Source: a virus
IMG/VR virus record: IMGVR_UViG_3300042563_000860
Span: 1-33,367 of that record
Direction: 5' to 3' (one strand)
Length of the DNA: 33,367 nt
Shown here: piece after piece, positions 7,041-14,800 of the stretch
Position numbering within the stretch: the first letter of the stretch is position 1
How the letters are laid out: every line of letters starts with the position of its first letter
Translations under genes and position numbers: made by a program
Notes under the pieces: model-generated
Databases searched by the model: none
The model's input: only the letters and a program-made list of their open reading frames with translations
Told to the model about the DNA's origin: nothing

Positions 7041-7868
7041 ATGCGTACATTTAATATCAACCAACTTACTATCAGTAATAACTTACCGTTTGTTCTTATT
7101 GCTGGTCCGTGTCAAATAGAAAGTCAGGCCCATGCAGAAGACACCTGTGCCAGACTTATTGCTATCACAGCATTGCTGGGCATTCCTCTAATCTACAAAA
7201 GTAGTTTTGACAAAGCTAATCGTTCTAGTATTAGCACTAAACGAGGTGTTGGCATTGAAGAAGGATTACAGATTCTCAATACCATCAAGCACACTTTTGG
7301 AGTGCCTGTTTTAACAGATATTCACGAAAGTTATCAAGCACGAGAATGTGCTGATGCAGGTATTGATATATTACAAATACCTGCGTTCTTATGTAGACAA
7401 ACTGATCTATTGTTAGCAGCTGGAGAAACTGGCTGTGCAATCAATGTCAAGAAGGGACAGTTCCTTGCTCCCCACGATATGAAAAACGTTGCTGCAAAAA
7501 TTGCGTCAACTGGCAATGAACGCATTATGCTATGCGAAAGAGGATACACTCATGGATACAATAATCTTGTGGTTGACATGCGCAGTCTACCTATTATGGC
7601 AAGCACTGGCTATCCAGTGGTCTTTGATGCCACTCATTCTGTTCAACAGCCTGGGGGAATGGGAGAAAGATCTGGAGGAGATAGGACCATGGTCCCGTAC
7701 TTGGCGAGAGCTGCTGTAGCCACAGGATGTGTGTCTACACTGTTTATGGAATGTCACGAAGATCCAGATCGCGCTCCTAGCGATGGACCCAACATGATCA
7801 AGCTAGACGACCTCAGCGATATTTTAAAAGACCTGGTAGCCATAGATGAAATTGTCAAAAGAAGATAG
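7041..7868 (+). CDS. kdsA: 3-deoxy-D-manno-octulosonate 8-phosphate synthase, metal-dependent type
   Basis: Full-length, 275 residues from the ATG at 7041; a frame beginning at TTG 7026 overlaps the upstream gene and is less likely. KdsA condenses phosphoenolpyruvate with arabinose 5-phosphate to Kdo-8-phosphate in the cytoplasm. Motifs in order: AGPCQIES (21-28), [12 protein letters not shown] (52-63), TDIHE (92-96), [12 protein letters not shown] (113-124), [10 protein letters not shown] (135-144), FDATHSVQ (195-202) and [17 protein letters not shown] (236-252). By comparison with the Aquifex enzyme, Cys24, His199, Glu237 and Asp248 would be the metal ligands, so this is the metal-dependent class. 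Every key residue is present. It pairs with kdsB at the left edge. The next gene overlaps its end by 23 bases. Confidence 0.93.
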   Translation: MRTFNINQLTISNNLPFVLIAGPCQIESQAHAEDTCARLIAITALLGIPLIYKSSFDKANRSSISTKRGVGIEEGLQILNTIKHTFGVPVLTDIHESYQARECADAGIDILQIPAFLCRQTDLLLAAGETGCAINVKKGQFLAPHDMKNVAAKIASTGNERIMLCERGYTHGYNNLVVDMRSLPIMASTGYPVVFDATHSVQQPGGMGERSGGDRTMVPYLARAAVATGCVSTLFMECHEDPDRAPSDGPNMIKLDDLSDILKDLVAIDEIVKRR

Positions 7869-8670
7869 AGCTGGTTGGTCTAAAGAACAAAGACGGTTTT
7901 ATAAAGCAAATGGGTATCCCATGCCGTCTGCAGTAATCGGTGAATCGCCACCCGCCGATCATGATCCTAACACAAAAATTACAGTTCTCTGCGTGAGATT
8001 CGGCAACAAGTACGGCCGTGAATATGTAGAGCGTCTGCGTAATATGGTTGCAAGGCATCTCACAGTTCCTTATGAATTTGCCTGCCTCACTGACGATCAA
8101 CATGATATCGCCGGAGTACGCAAGATATATCAACCCAATGCCAACTATGCCAGAGGATGGTGGCACAAGGTTCACATGTTTGATTCTGCCTTACCTCTCA
8201 GAGGAAGAATACTCTATCTCGATCTCGATGTGGTCATTCATGCCAATATGAACAAGCTCACAGGATATCATCCCAACAGCTTTATAGGTATTCACGATTT
8301 CAACAGAAAATTTTTCCCCAGTTGGAACTATCTCAACAGCTCAGTGTTAGCATGGACTCACGGAACTCAAAGCCATATCTTTAATCAGTTCAAACTCAAC
8401 CCATCAGAAGCTCAACGGCTGCAAGGAGATCAAGATTGGATTTGGAAAATAGCTAAAGATAGAATGACGTTTTGGCCTAGAGATTGGATTATGAGTTACA
8501 AATGGGAGATTCGAAGCAGAGACGAGCTCACTATGGCTAACGGCAGAAGGCAGTTCAAAACGGTAAGACACGATGTTAGCCCTCCCTCGAATTGTAGTAT
8601 TGCGGTATTTCACGGTGAACCAAATCCGCAGGATGTTCAGGATAGATTTGTAGTTGACAACTGGCGGTAA
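7846..8670 (+). CDS. Glycosyltransferase with DxD motif
   Basis: A protein of 274 residues. After a basic N-terminus comes [14 protein letters not shown] (about 44-57), a Rossmann-like first strand, then [17 protein letters not shown] (101-113) and [11 protein letters not shown] (122-132). Asp126 and Asp128 form the DxD site that binds the nucleotide-sugar metal. Further on are [20 protein letters not shown] and a final [12 protein letters not shown], matching the GT8-like layout of phage LPS-type glycosyltransferases. It overlaps kdsA and follows it in the same unit, so a role in adding sugars to LPS or a virion protein is likely. The acceptor and donor are unknown. Its last codons contain a promoter -35 box. 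Confidence 0.8.
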   Translation: MKLSKEDRAGWSKEQRRFYKANGYPMPSAVIGESPPADHDPNTKITVLCVRFGNKYGREYVERLRNMVARHLTVPYEFACLTDDQHDIAGVRKIYQPNANYARGWWHKVHMFDSALPLRGRILYLDLDVVIHANMNKLTGYHPNSFIGIHDFNRKFFPSWNYLNSSVLAWTHGTQSHIFNQFKLNPSEAQRLQGDQDWIWKIAKDRMTFWPRDWIMSYKWEIRSRDELTMANGRRQFKTVRHDVSPPSNCSIAVFHGEPNPQDVQDRFVVDNWR

Positions 8671-8682
8671 TGATGTTATACT
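8654..8682 (+). promoter_or_regulatory. sigma70-type promoter
   Basis: TTGACA at 8654-8659, a 17-base spacer and TATACT at 8677-8682 (five of six). It lies at the end of the glycosyltransferase gene. The ATG of the next gene begins 6 bases after the -10 box, which would place the transcript start at the start codon. Confidence 0.8.
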
Positions 8683-8688
8683 TGTAGT

Positions 8689-8919
8689 ATGAAAATTACT
8701 ACACATCAGAGTCAAATTCGCACAATCAAACGAGACGATCCCCGTTTTCGTATCGTTGACAAATTTGTAACCTGTGGTAGAGCAGGATTTGAAATTTCAA
8801 AACAATGCCCACGTGAGTACGGATTGATTTTATCTGAATGTATCGATCGAGGATGGATTCAACCTGTGGCTTATATGACAGAACGTGAACTTCTTATTTC
8901 GGGATTATCTAATGATTAA
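8689..8919 (+). CDS. Small conserved-type phage protein
   Basis: A protein of 76 residues. The segments RFRIVDKFVTCGRAGFEIS, CPREYG and GWIQPVAYMTERELL look constrained and recall a conserved hypothetical of T4-like cyanophages. It overlaps uvsE by 8 bases, so the two are probably translated together. No Shine-Dalgarno is seen, and the promoter box is so close that the message would be leaderless unless a further-upstream transcript is used. Function unknown. Confidence 0.75.
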   Translation: MKITTHQSQIRTIKRDDPRFRIVDKFVTCGRAGFEISKQCPREYGLILSECIDRGWIQPVAYMTERELLISGLSND

Positions 8920-9976
8920 ACGCATAGGCTTTGCCTGCAAATGGATTGACGGTCCTAGTCAGATCAACGGTGTCAAACAAAAAGACAACTGCAAACAGTA
9001 CAACACTGGCAGTACCACAGTAGCATGGTTGAAGCGCCAAGAACCCAAAGTAGCAGAACAGAAGCTGTGGGATCTAATGGTCCAGAATATTGAATCAATT
9101 CGTAAACTTGTAGAGAAAGTGGGTGATCTAGATGACGAACTTCGTATGGTACGTCTCGGCAGCGATATTCTGCCTGTATACACTGAGCGCAATTACAGCT
9201 GGTTTTGGCGTCAAGCTGATGTGGTCAAATATGCCGAAACACATTTTGCCGAGGTGGGGCGTATTGCTAGAGATCGTAACGTTCGTCTTAGTTTTCATCC
9301 TGGCCAGTTCACTGTTCTTGCAAGTGATAATCCCGATATTGTTGATCGTAGCGTAGAGGAGTTTGAATATCATGTGGACATGGCTCGCTGGATGGGATAT
9401 GGTAAAACGTTTCAAGACTTTAAGATCAATGTGCATATCGCTGGCCGACAAGGCCCATCCGGTATCCGTAGTGCTTTGGCACGGATGAGCCCAGAGGCGC
9501 GAAACTGTCTTACTATCGAAAACGATGAGATGACATGGGGTATTGAACACAGCATCGAATTGGTCAAAGACTGTGCATTGGTCTTAGACATTCATCATCA
9601 CTGGATTAAAACTGGAGAATATATTGACCCGAATGACGACCGTGTTAAGCGGATTATTGATAGTTGGCGTGGTGTGCGCCCTGTGTTACATTATAGTGTA
9701 TCACGGGAAGACTGCCTTGATGCTCATCCCGGACACATCCGTCCCGATCTTTCGACCCTCTTAGAATCCGGACATAAGAAAGCAAAACTCAGAGCTCATT
9801 CAAACTTCTACTGGAATACAGCAGTGAATGAATGGGCACTGAGCTTTAGAGACCATTTCGACATCATGTGCGAAAGCAAGGCCAAAAACTTGGCCTCATT
9901 TGCTCTACACGATCAAGACAAAACTGTTAAACAGGTTTTGGCTTGCGAGGAGCCTTTGGCGCTGGTGCTTTCTTAA
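8912..9976 (+). CDS. uvsE: UV damage endonuclease, UvsE/UvdE type
   Basis: A protein of 354 residues from the ATG at 8912 (IKRIGFACKW is the family start; an upstream start at 8885 is not needed). UvdE nicks DNA 5' of UV photoproducts and begins an alternative excision repair path. Family features are GFACKW near the N-terminus, MVRLGSDILPVY, RLSFHPGQFTVL in the middle, KINVHIAGRQG, LTIENDE, LVLDIHHHW and the C-terminal HSNFYWNTAVNEW then FDIMCESKAKNLAS. The His/Glu/Asp metal ligands of the TIM barrel fall in these blocks. The last 20 or so residues look non-homologous and run into the antisense gene by 50 bases; the stop codon lies in a 15-base tandem repeat. It would help the phage survive sunlight damage. 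Confidence 0.9.
   Translation: MIKRIGFACKWIDGPSQINGVKQKDNCKQYNTGSTTVAWLKRQEPKVAEQKLWDLMVQNIESIRKLVEKVGDLDDELRMVRLGSDILPVYTERNYSWFWRQADVVKYAETHFAEVGRIARDRNVRLSFHPGQFTVLASDNPDIVDRSVEEFEYHVDMARWMGYGKTFQDFKINVHIAGRQGPSGIRSALARMSPEARNCLTIENDEMTWGIEHSIELVKDCALVLDIHHHWIKTGEYIDPNDDRVKRIIDSWRGVRPVLHYSVSREDCLDAHPGHIRPDLSTLLESGHKKAKLRAHSNFYWNTAVNEWALSFRDHFDIMCESKAKNLASFALHDQDKTVKQVLACEEPLALVLS
9879..9896 (-). terminator. Possible terminator of the minus-strand Lys/Ala/Pro-rich gene
   Basis: GGCCAA (9880-9885) and TTGGCC (9890-9895) form a perfect stem around a 4-base loop, with an extra A-T pair outside. It lies about 31 bases past the minus-strand stop codon, and in that direction the stem is followed by a moderately T-rich stretch. 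It also codes for KAKNLA in uvsE, so it may be coincidence. Confidence 0.3.
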
Positions 9977-10199
9977 CTGGTGCTTTCTTAACTGGTGCTT
10001 TCTTGGCAGGTGCCTGCTTAGCCTTAGCTACCGCTACTGCTTTGTTTTGGGCAGTGACTTCTGCTGCTGGTGTAGTTTCAACTACCAATGGAATTGGTGT
10101 AACGGCGGCTGGCTCAGGTACCTTGTAAGGTGCTGATTCTACTGCCGGGGCTACTTCAGCTGGCTTGACTCCGAACATTTTTTTCAATAATCCTAGCAT
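9927..10199 (-). CDS. Lys/Ala/Pro-rich small protein with a histone H1-like tail
   Basis: A protein of 90 residues on the minus strand. The ATG at 10199-10197 follows a strong AAGGAGAT ribosome site and a TAAATA late motif, which supports it as real although low-complexity. The N-terminus LGLLKKMFGVK is an amphipathic start. A proline/valine/alanine middle contains APYKVPEP. The C-terminus is a run of KKAPV-type pentapeptides ending in APRKPKPV. Such tails resemble histone H1 and bacterial H1-like DNA-binding proteins, so DNA contact or charge neutralisation is possible (inference). I recall similar LGLLKK...APYKVE proteins in cyanophages. It converges on uvsE with a 50-base overlap. Confidence 0.75.
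   Translation of the reverse strand: MLGLLKKMFGVKPAEVAPAVESAPYKVPEPAAVTPIPLVVETTPAAEVTAQNKAVAVAKAKQAPAKKAPVKKAPVKKAPAPKAPRKPKPV
9962..10003 (+). repeat. 15-base tandem repeat
   Basis: The unit CTGGTGCTTTCTTAA occurs at 9962-9976 and 9977-9991, with a partial third copy at 9992-10003. On the minus strand it codes the KKAPV repeats; on the plus strand the first copy supplies the uvsE stop codon TAA. Copy-number change would alter the basic tail length in steps of five residues. Confidence 0.9.
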
Positions 10200-10220
10200 A
10201 TTAAAAATCTCCTTGTAGGT

Positions 10221-10226
10221 TATTTA
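10221..10226 (-). promoter_or_regulatory. Late promoter-like motif, minus strand
   Basis: On the minus strand CTAAATAA precedes the AAGGAGAT ribosome site of the gene starting at 10199, at about 21 bases from its ATG. It matches six or seven of the eight late-consensus positions. Confidence 0.45.
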
Positions 10227-10229
10227 GCG

Positions 10230-10236
10230 GTAAATA
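10230..10236 (+). promoter_or_regulatory. Late promoter-like motif before sod
   Basis: GTAAATA ends 5 bases before the ATG of the sod gene at 10242. With the minus-strand motif at 10221-10226 it forms a back-to-back promoter pair in a 42-base gap. No ribosome site is seen for sod. Confidence 0.45.
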
Positions 10237-10241
10237 CAAGC

Positions 10242-10799
10242 ATGGCATACAATTTTATACAAAAATTCATAGTTGAAGGTCGCAAGGACAAACTAATCCA
10301 GCTGACTCTGCCCTATGCCGATGATGAGCTTGCGCCAGTAAAAAGCAAAGCGACTATAGATTATCACTACGGAACACTCTACAAAGCCTATGTTGATCGA
10401 TATAACAAAGGAGAAGGTGATGATGATTTCAACGAAGCTGGGGCTTTTTTACATAATATCTACTTTGGTCAATTAAAATCACCCGAAGGTTCTAATAGAC
10501 CCTATGATGCTATTTTACAGTTTATAGAAAAACATTTCAAAACTTTTGATCTATTCAAAAGTGAGTTTGAAAAGCAAGCTATGAAGATACAGGGCAGCGG
10601 ATGGGTGTATTTGGCTAAAGACGGTGAAATTAAAACCATTGTTAATCACGAAGTTAGGAACGATATTGTACTATTGATAGATTGGTGGGAACACGCTTGG
10701 GCGTTGGACTATCAGGCAGATAAAAAAAGCTATCTATCCAACGCATGGAAGATAATCGATTGGAGGATAATAAATGGCGTACTCGGACAAAGTAATTGA
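10242..10799 (+). CDS. Fe/Mn-type superoxide dismutase
   Basis: A protein of 185 residues. It converts superoxide to hydrogen peroxide and oxygen, using one iron or manganese ion. The family core begins at LTLPYADDELAP (21-32). Likely metal ligands are His42 in DYHYG, His71 in FLHNIYF, Asp147 and His151 in IDWWEHAW. The GSGWVYLAKDGE block (118-129) is typical. Gly67 with His136 falls where known enzymes have Gly/Gln or Gln/Ala pairs, so the metal choice is unclear. There is a 20-residue N-terminal extension (MAYNFIQKFIVEGRKDKLIQ) before the core; it has no clear signal peptide. It overlaps iscU by 26 bases, which ties it to iron-sulfur assembly. Confidence 0.88.
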   Translation: MAYNFIQKFIVEGRKDKLIQLTLPYADDELAPVKSKATIDYHYGTLYKAYVDRYNKGEGDDDFNEAGAFLHNIYFGQLKSPEGSNRPYDAILQFIEKHFKTFDLFKSEFEKQAMKIQGSGWVYLAKDGEIKTIVNHEVRNDIVLLIDWWEHAWALDYQADKKSYLSNAWKIIDWRIINGVLGQSN

Positions 10800-11160
10800 C
10801 CATTACGAAAATCCACGCAATGTAGGGTCGTTTGCTAAAGATGACCCAACAGTAGGCACAGGTATGGTAGGTGCTCCAGCGTGTGGTGATGTAATGAAAC
10901 TACAGATAAAGGTAGACGATGATACAGGTATTATTACAGATGCAAAATTTAAAACGTATGGCTGCGGATCGGCTATCGCGAGCTCGAGCCTCGTTACAGA
11001 GTGGCTCAAAGGAAAAACCCTCGACGAAGCAGGAACAATCAAAAACTCCAAAATCGCCGAAGAGTTAGCCCTACCCCCAGTTAAGATACATTGTTCAATT
11101 CTAGCAGAAGATGCTATCACCGCAGCCGTAAATGATTATCGTAACCGACACAGCAGCTAA
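10774..11160 (+). CDS. iscU: Iron-sulfur cluster scaffold protein IscU
   Basis: A protein of 128 residues, full length for the family. It receives sulfur from a cysteine desulfurase (IscS) and iron, builds a [2Fe-2S] cluster, and passes it on with the HscA/HscB chaperones. Cluster ligands Cys37 (APACGDV), Cys64 (TYGCGSAIASSS) and Cys107 (KIHCSILAEDA) are present, as are Asp39 and the LPPVK chaperone-binding motif at 100-104. It is very close to proteobacterial IscU along its whole length, as remembered, suggesting fairly recent transfer from a proteobacterium. It starts inside sod and overlaps iscA by 29 bases. No iscS, hscA or hscB is in the window, so host partners would be needed. Confidence 0.95.
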   Translation: MAYSDKVIDHYENPRNVGSFAKDDPTVGTGMVGAPACGDVMKLQIKVDDDTGIITDAKFKTYGCGSAIASSSLVTEWLKGKTLDEAGTIKNSKIAEELALPPVKIHCSILAEDAITAAVNDYRNRHSS

Positions 11161-11458
11161 GAAAGTTAAGCAAAATTTAGAGCGACGCGGTAAAGGTGTG
11201 GGCATTCGATTGGGTGTAAAAACTACAGGATGCAGCGGATTAGCCTATACTATAGAATACGTTGACGAGTACACCACCGAAGAGGGAGTTACTAATTTTG
11301 CTCAAAAAGACTTTGTGGTATTAGTAGATGCCAAAAGTTTGGCATATCTTAATGGCTTAACAATGGATTGGGTTCGCAATGGACTCAACGAAGGATTCGA
11401 TTTCGTCAATCCGAATGAACGCGATCGCTGTGGCTGTGGTGAATCATTTAGAATTTAG
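11132..11458 (+). CDS. iscA: A-type iron-sulfur carrier protein IscA
   Basis: A protein of 108 residues. A-type carriers accept clusters from IscU-type scaffolds and deliver them to target proteins. The three conserved cysteines are Cys34 (TTGCSGLAY), Cys100 and Cys102 (RCGCGESF). The phrase RGKGVGIRLGVKTTGCSG fits IscA better than ErpA or SufA, though these are close relatives. The U-then-A order repeats that of the bacterial isc operon. It overlaps iscU by 29 bases and converges with the minus-strand gene by 11 bases. Confidence 0.93.
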   Translation: MIIVTDTAAKKVKQNLERRGKGVGIRLGVKTTGCSGLAYTIEYVDEYTTEEGVTNFAQKDFVVLVDAKSLAYLNGLTMDWVRNGLNEGFDFVNPNERDRCGCGESFRI

Positions 11459-11735
11459 ACACAGGTAAGTCCACACTGGCAGGCATATTCCATATCTGCT
11501 TCTGCTCTACTCCTGTTCTTTGAGCAAACCTTTTGGCATCACAATCCCCGCAACAATGAAAAAAATTGTTGCTGAGTCGTTTCTTATCCATGTGTTTGAG
11601 ATCTCTTTCAAACACCGAATCACAAGCATCACATCTCAGCACTGCTATAGTCTTTTTTCTCTTATATAAATGTTCAACCCCGCATTTACTGAGTCTAGAG
11701 TATTGATTTTGTTGAGTTTTGATTGTGAGAAACAT
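11448..11735 (-). CDS. Cys-rich putative zinc-binding protein
   Basis: A protein of 95 residues on the minus strand. Cys-x2-Cys in LRCDACDSVF (about 34-43) and CCGDC in FHCCGDCDAKRFAQ (about 59-72) make a four-cysteine set typical of a zinc ribbon or treble-clef finger. A basic first third (KRKKTIAV) and the VEQKQIWNMPAS end resemble a conserved protein I recall from T4-like marine phages. It could bind DNA or be an HNH-like remnant, but no HNH histidine-asparagine motif is seen. A TAAATA motif lies only 4 bases before its ATG; no ribosome site is visible. Confidence 0.7.
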   Translation of the reverse strand: MFLTIKTQQNQYSRLSKCGVEHLYKRKKTIAVLRCDACDSVFERDLKHMDKKRLSNNFFHCCGDCDAKRFAQRTGVEQKQIWNMPASVDLPVSKF

Positions 11736-11739
11736 CTAG

Positions 11740-11745
11740 TATTTA
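11740..11745 (-). promoter_or_regulatory. Late promoter-like motif, minus strand
   Basis: TAAATA on the minus strand, 4 bases from the ATG of the Cys-rich gene. The layout (TAAATAC then ATG within 4-7 bases) repeats that seen before the sod and fibre genes. Confidence 0.4.
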
Positions 11746-11768
11746 CATCCGGCTTATAAAACTTTGGG

Positions 11769-11793
11769 CTAAATATTAGAGCATTTGCTCAAT
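11769..11793 (+). promoter_or_regulatory. Late promoter-like motif and small hairpin before the giant fibre gene
   Basis: CTAAATAT at 11769-11776 is followed by GAGC-ATTT-GCTC at 11779-11790, flanked by ATT and AAT. The hairpin overlaps the predicted transcript start. The gene begins at 11808 after CTAGGATTCCAACC, where AGGA may serve as the ribosome site. Confidence 0.5.
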
Positions 11794-11807
11794 CTAGGAT
11801 TCCAACC

Positions 11808-14800
11808 ATGGCAAGAAAGACTATTGATATTGGTGTTGTCGGTAATGACGGCACCGGAGACAGTATAAGAGATTCATTCCGTAAAGTCAATGACAACTTT
11901 AGAGAACTTTACAGCTCACTAGGGCTCGGCGAAAGATTAAAATTCACCGGGCTTGAAGACGCCCCAGCTACCTATGTAGGGCAAAATGATCCAGCTACTG
12001 GAAATACCCCAGTAGTCACTGTGAACAACACTGAGTCAGGGCTGGCATTTAAAAAACTTATCGCTGGTTCTGGTATCAGTATTGATTTTACCACTAACCC
12101 CAACGAAATATCTATCAACGCAGACTTTGCTGAAATTGTAGCAGACACTACTCCCCAATTAGGTGGTGACTTATCAATGCGTTCCGGGGGAAATCAATAT
12201 CGTATATTTGATGCTGGAACTGCAATTACTCCGCTGGAACCTATATTTTCAACAGAATTAGTCAACAAAAACTATGCCGATTCTAAAATTTCCAGAGCGG
12301 GGGTTAATGCTATTGATCCTGCCACAGGAACAGTAGACGTTAGTTTCGGACGCATGAGCGGACCGTTGATCTTATCAAGAAGTCCAGAACCAGATGATGA
12401 CGAGTTGTACGGAGGCTTGATTGCAGCCACAAAACAATACGTAGACAGTTCAGCGTTCGGCAGCAGTGTGAATCTTTATGTAGCACTAAGTGGTGAGGAT
12501 GATCGTCCTGGTGTGTCACCAGCTCTACAAGGTAGAGCGTTGGCCTATGCCTATCGCACACTTGAAGCGGCGCTGAAACGTGCTGAAGAATTAGTGTTAG
12601 ATTCACGACCAATTATCGGTCCTTATGAAAAGACCCTAACGTTTAATAATGGTGTATCAGAATGCTCACTGGCTGCTGTGGATACCTCTCCTATATCAGG
12701 TACAGGATTTGCAGGAACTGTGCGGATGAGCGTAGACACCGCAACGTTGGTCAGTGTTGGCACAAACTATTATGCTGGAGATATATTACAAATTGCAGGC
12801 GGTACAGTAGCATCGGGCGGTAGTGCTTGTTTTATTGAAGTATTATCAACACTAACTACTCCTGGAGCTATTGTAACATTTAGAATTATATCAACTGGGG
12901 TGTATTCTGCACTGCCCGGTGCAACCGCTGTGTCGACCACAATCAGCACCAGTGCTGCACCAGTAGGTATTGGTGCGATCGGTGCTGGTGCTACATTCAA
13001 TCTTACCTACAAGGTCGGTTCAGTTTCTATATCTAACGGAGGCACAGGATACAGTTTGGTGTCTGTGAGAATAACCGGTGGTGGTGGCACAGGAGCATTT
13101 GGTACAGCAGTTGTTACCGCAGGTGTTATCACCAGTGTGACTATCACAGATAAAGGAGCGGGCTTCGTCAGCTTACCTACCTTTATAGTTGATCTTCCTA
13201 GATTCTTGATATTCACTAATGGTCTGCGCACAGACTTTACCGGTGATGTTTCAACATCAACTCCAGAAGCTATTAGAGGACGAGACATCAGAGAAGGACT
13301 GTTCCTACGCGGTAAGACCAGTGGAGCATTGGCACAGATCCTCGACCATTCTGGTGCATTAGATAGCGGTGGAAATGAGATATTCGATGTGGATATCATC
13401 TACGGCACGTTTCAAATCGGTGAAAGCATAACCTACGGTGACATCGCAAGAAATATACAGATTAGTATATTAGTAGAAAGCGGCGAATACTATGAAAACT
13501 ATCCATTAAGAGTTCCGCCTAACGTCAGCGTGGTAGGAGATGAATTCCGCCGAGTGATATTTAGACCTCGACCAGGAACCTCAGCCAGTCCATGGGCTTT
13601 CCAAAAGTTCCGCAGAGATAGAACTATCGGTAATCAGGATACCATACGTCAGGTCTACAATGACACAACTGGTAATTGGGGTCCGCAGAATGTGGTCCCT
13701 GATCAGTTAACTCTTGCACAGGTAGAGTACGGATATCATTATCTACAAGATATCACAGAACCAGTTTATCCCAAGATACAAAACAAAGGAGCATACGAAT
13801 CTGCTGCTGATTTAATAAGATTGAATAGAACGTTTCTTCAAGAAGAAATTGTTGCAAGAATAGATTTCAACAAAATCAATAGCGTATCCCCGTTCAGTCC
13901 AACTTTCACATACAACAGGAATTTTTATAAACGCAGTATTGGACAATTAGTTGATGATTTAACTTTCGATCTCGACCGTGGCGGATATAATAGAACCATT
14001 TCTAATGCGCTGAAATATTATCAAAACGATGTTGGAACACTTGTGATAACCACACAGCTGTCACAGTATCTGGCCGTGATAGATCTGTTCAATACCCTAG
14101 TACAGGCCATTATAGATAACACTGCAATCACAGGGTTGAAACAAACTCTGTTTTTCCAAACAATCGATCCTGCATTCCAAGCAGAGGTAGGTTCAGATGC
14201 TGTTATAGTGCTGTTGATTGATGCATTTAAAGATGTTATAGACGGATCTGGTTCAGTAAACTATCCTTTAGAAAACGAAGAAATGGATGTGTTCTTGGCC
14301 AACGACACTGTGCGTTGGCAGGCTATATCAGCTATAGGACACGGCGGGTTCATGGGAGTATTAGATCCCACAGGTCAGATATTGTCCAGATCACCTTACT
14401 TCCAAGAATGTGCTTCGTTCAGCCGCAGCCAAGATCGTCAGGTGTTTGCAGGTGGTATGTTCACTGACGGCTTTTCGGGCAACCTTGAATTCAACGTAGA
14501 TGCAGTGGTCACTCCCACAAGATTGTCTGTTAGTGATCTTGATAGATTTCCAGAACTTCCAGCATCGTTTATTGTTTTTGACAGTGTATATAGAATTAAC
14601 TATGTCAGAGACTTTGTCTACGATAAAGACGGCAGTACAGCTACATTTATCTTAGACGAAACAACACCATGGCCATTTACAGTATTCACATTCGACTCTT
14701 CTGCTTGCAGCAGAGACACTGGGCTGATCCTAGACGGACTAGGTCGAGACATTGTACTGAATACCAACTACTGGACACGCCAGAACGGAATAACATATAG

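Noticed and set aside
9900-10136. Plus-strand frames rich in Trp/Cys/Leu or Ala/Gly over the H1-like gene
   Set aside because: They are shadows of the repetitive minus-strand gene, which has the ribosome site.
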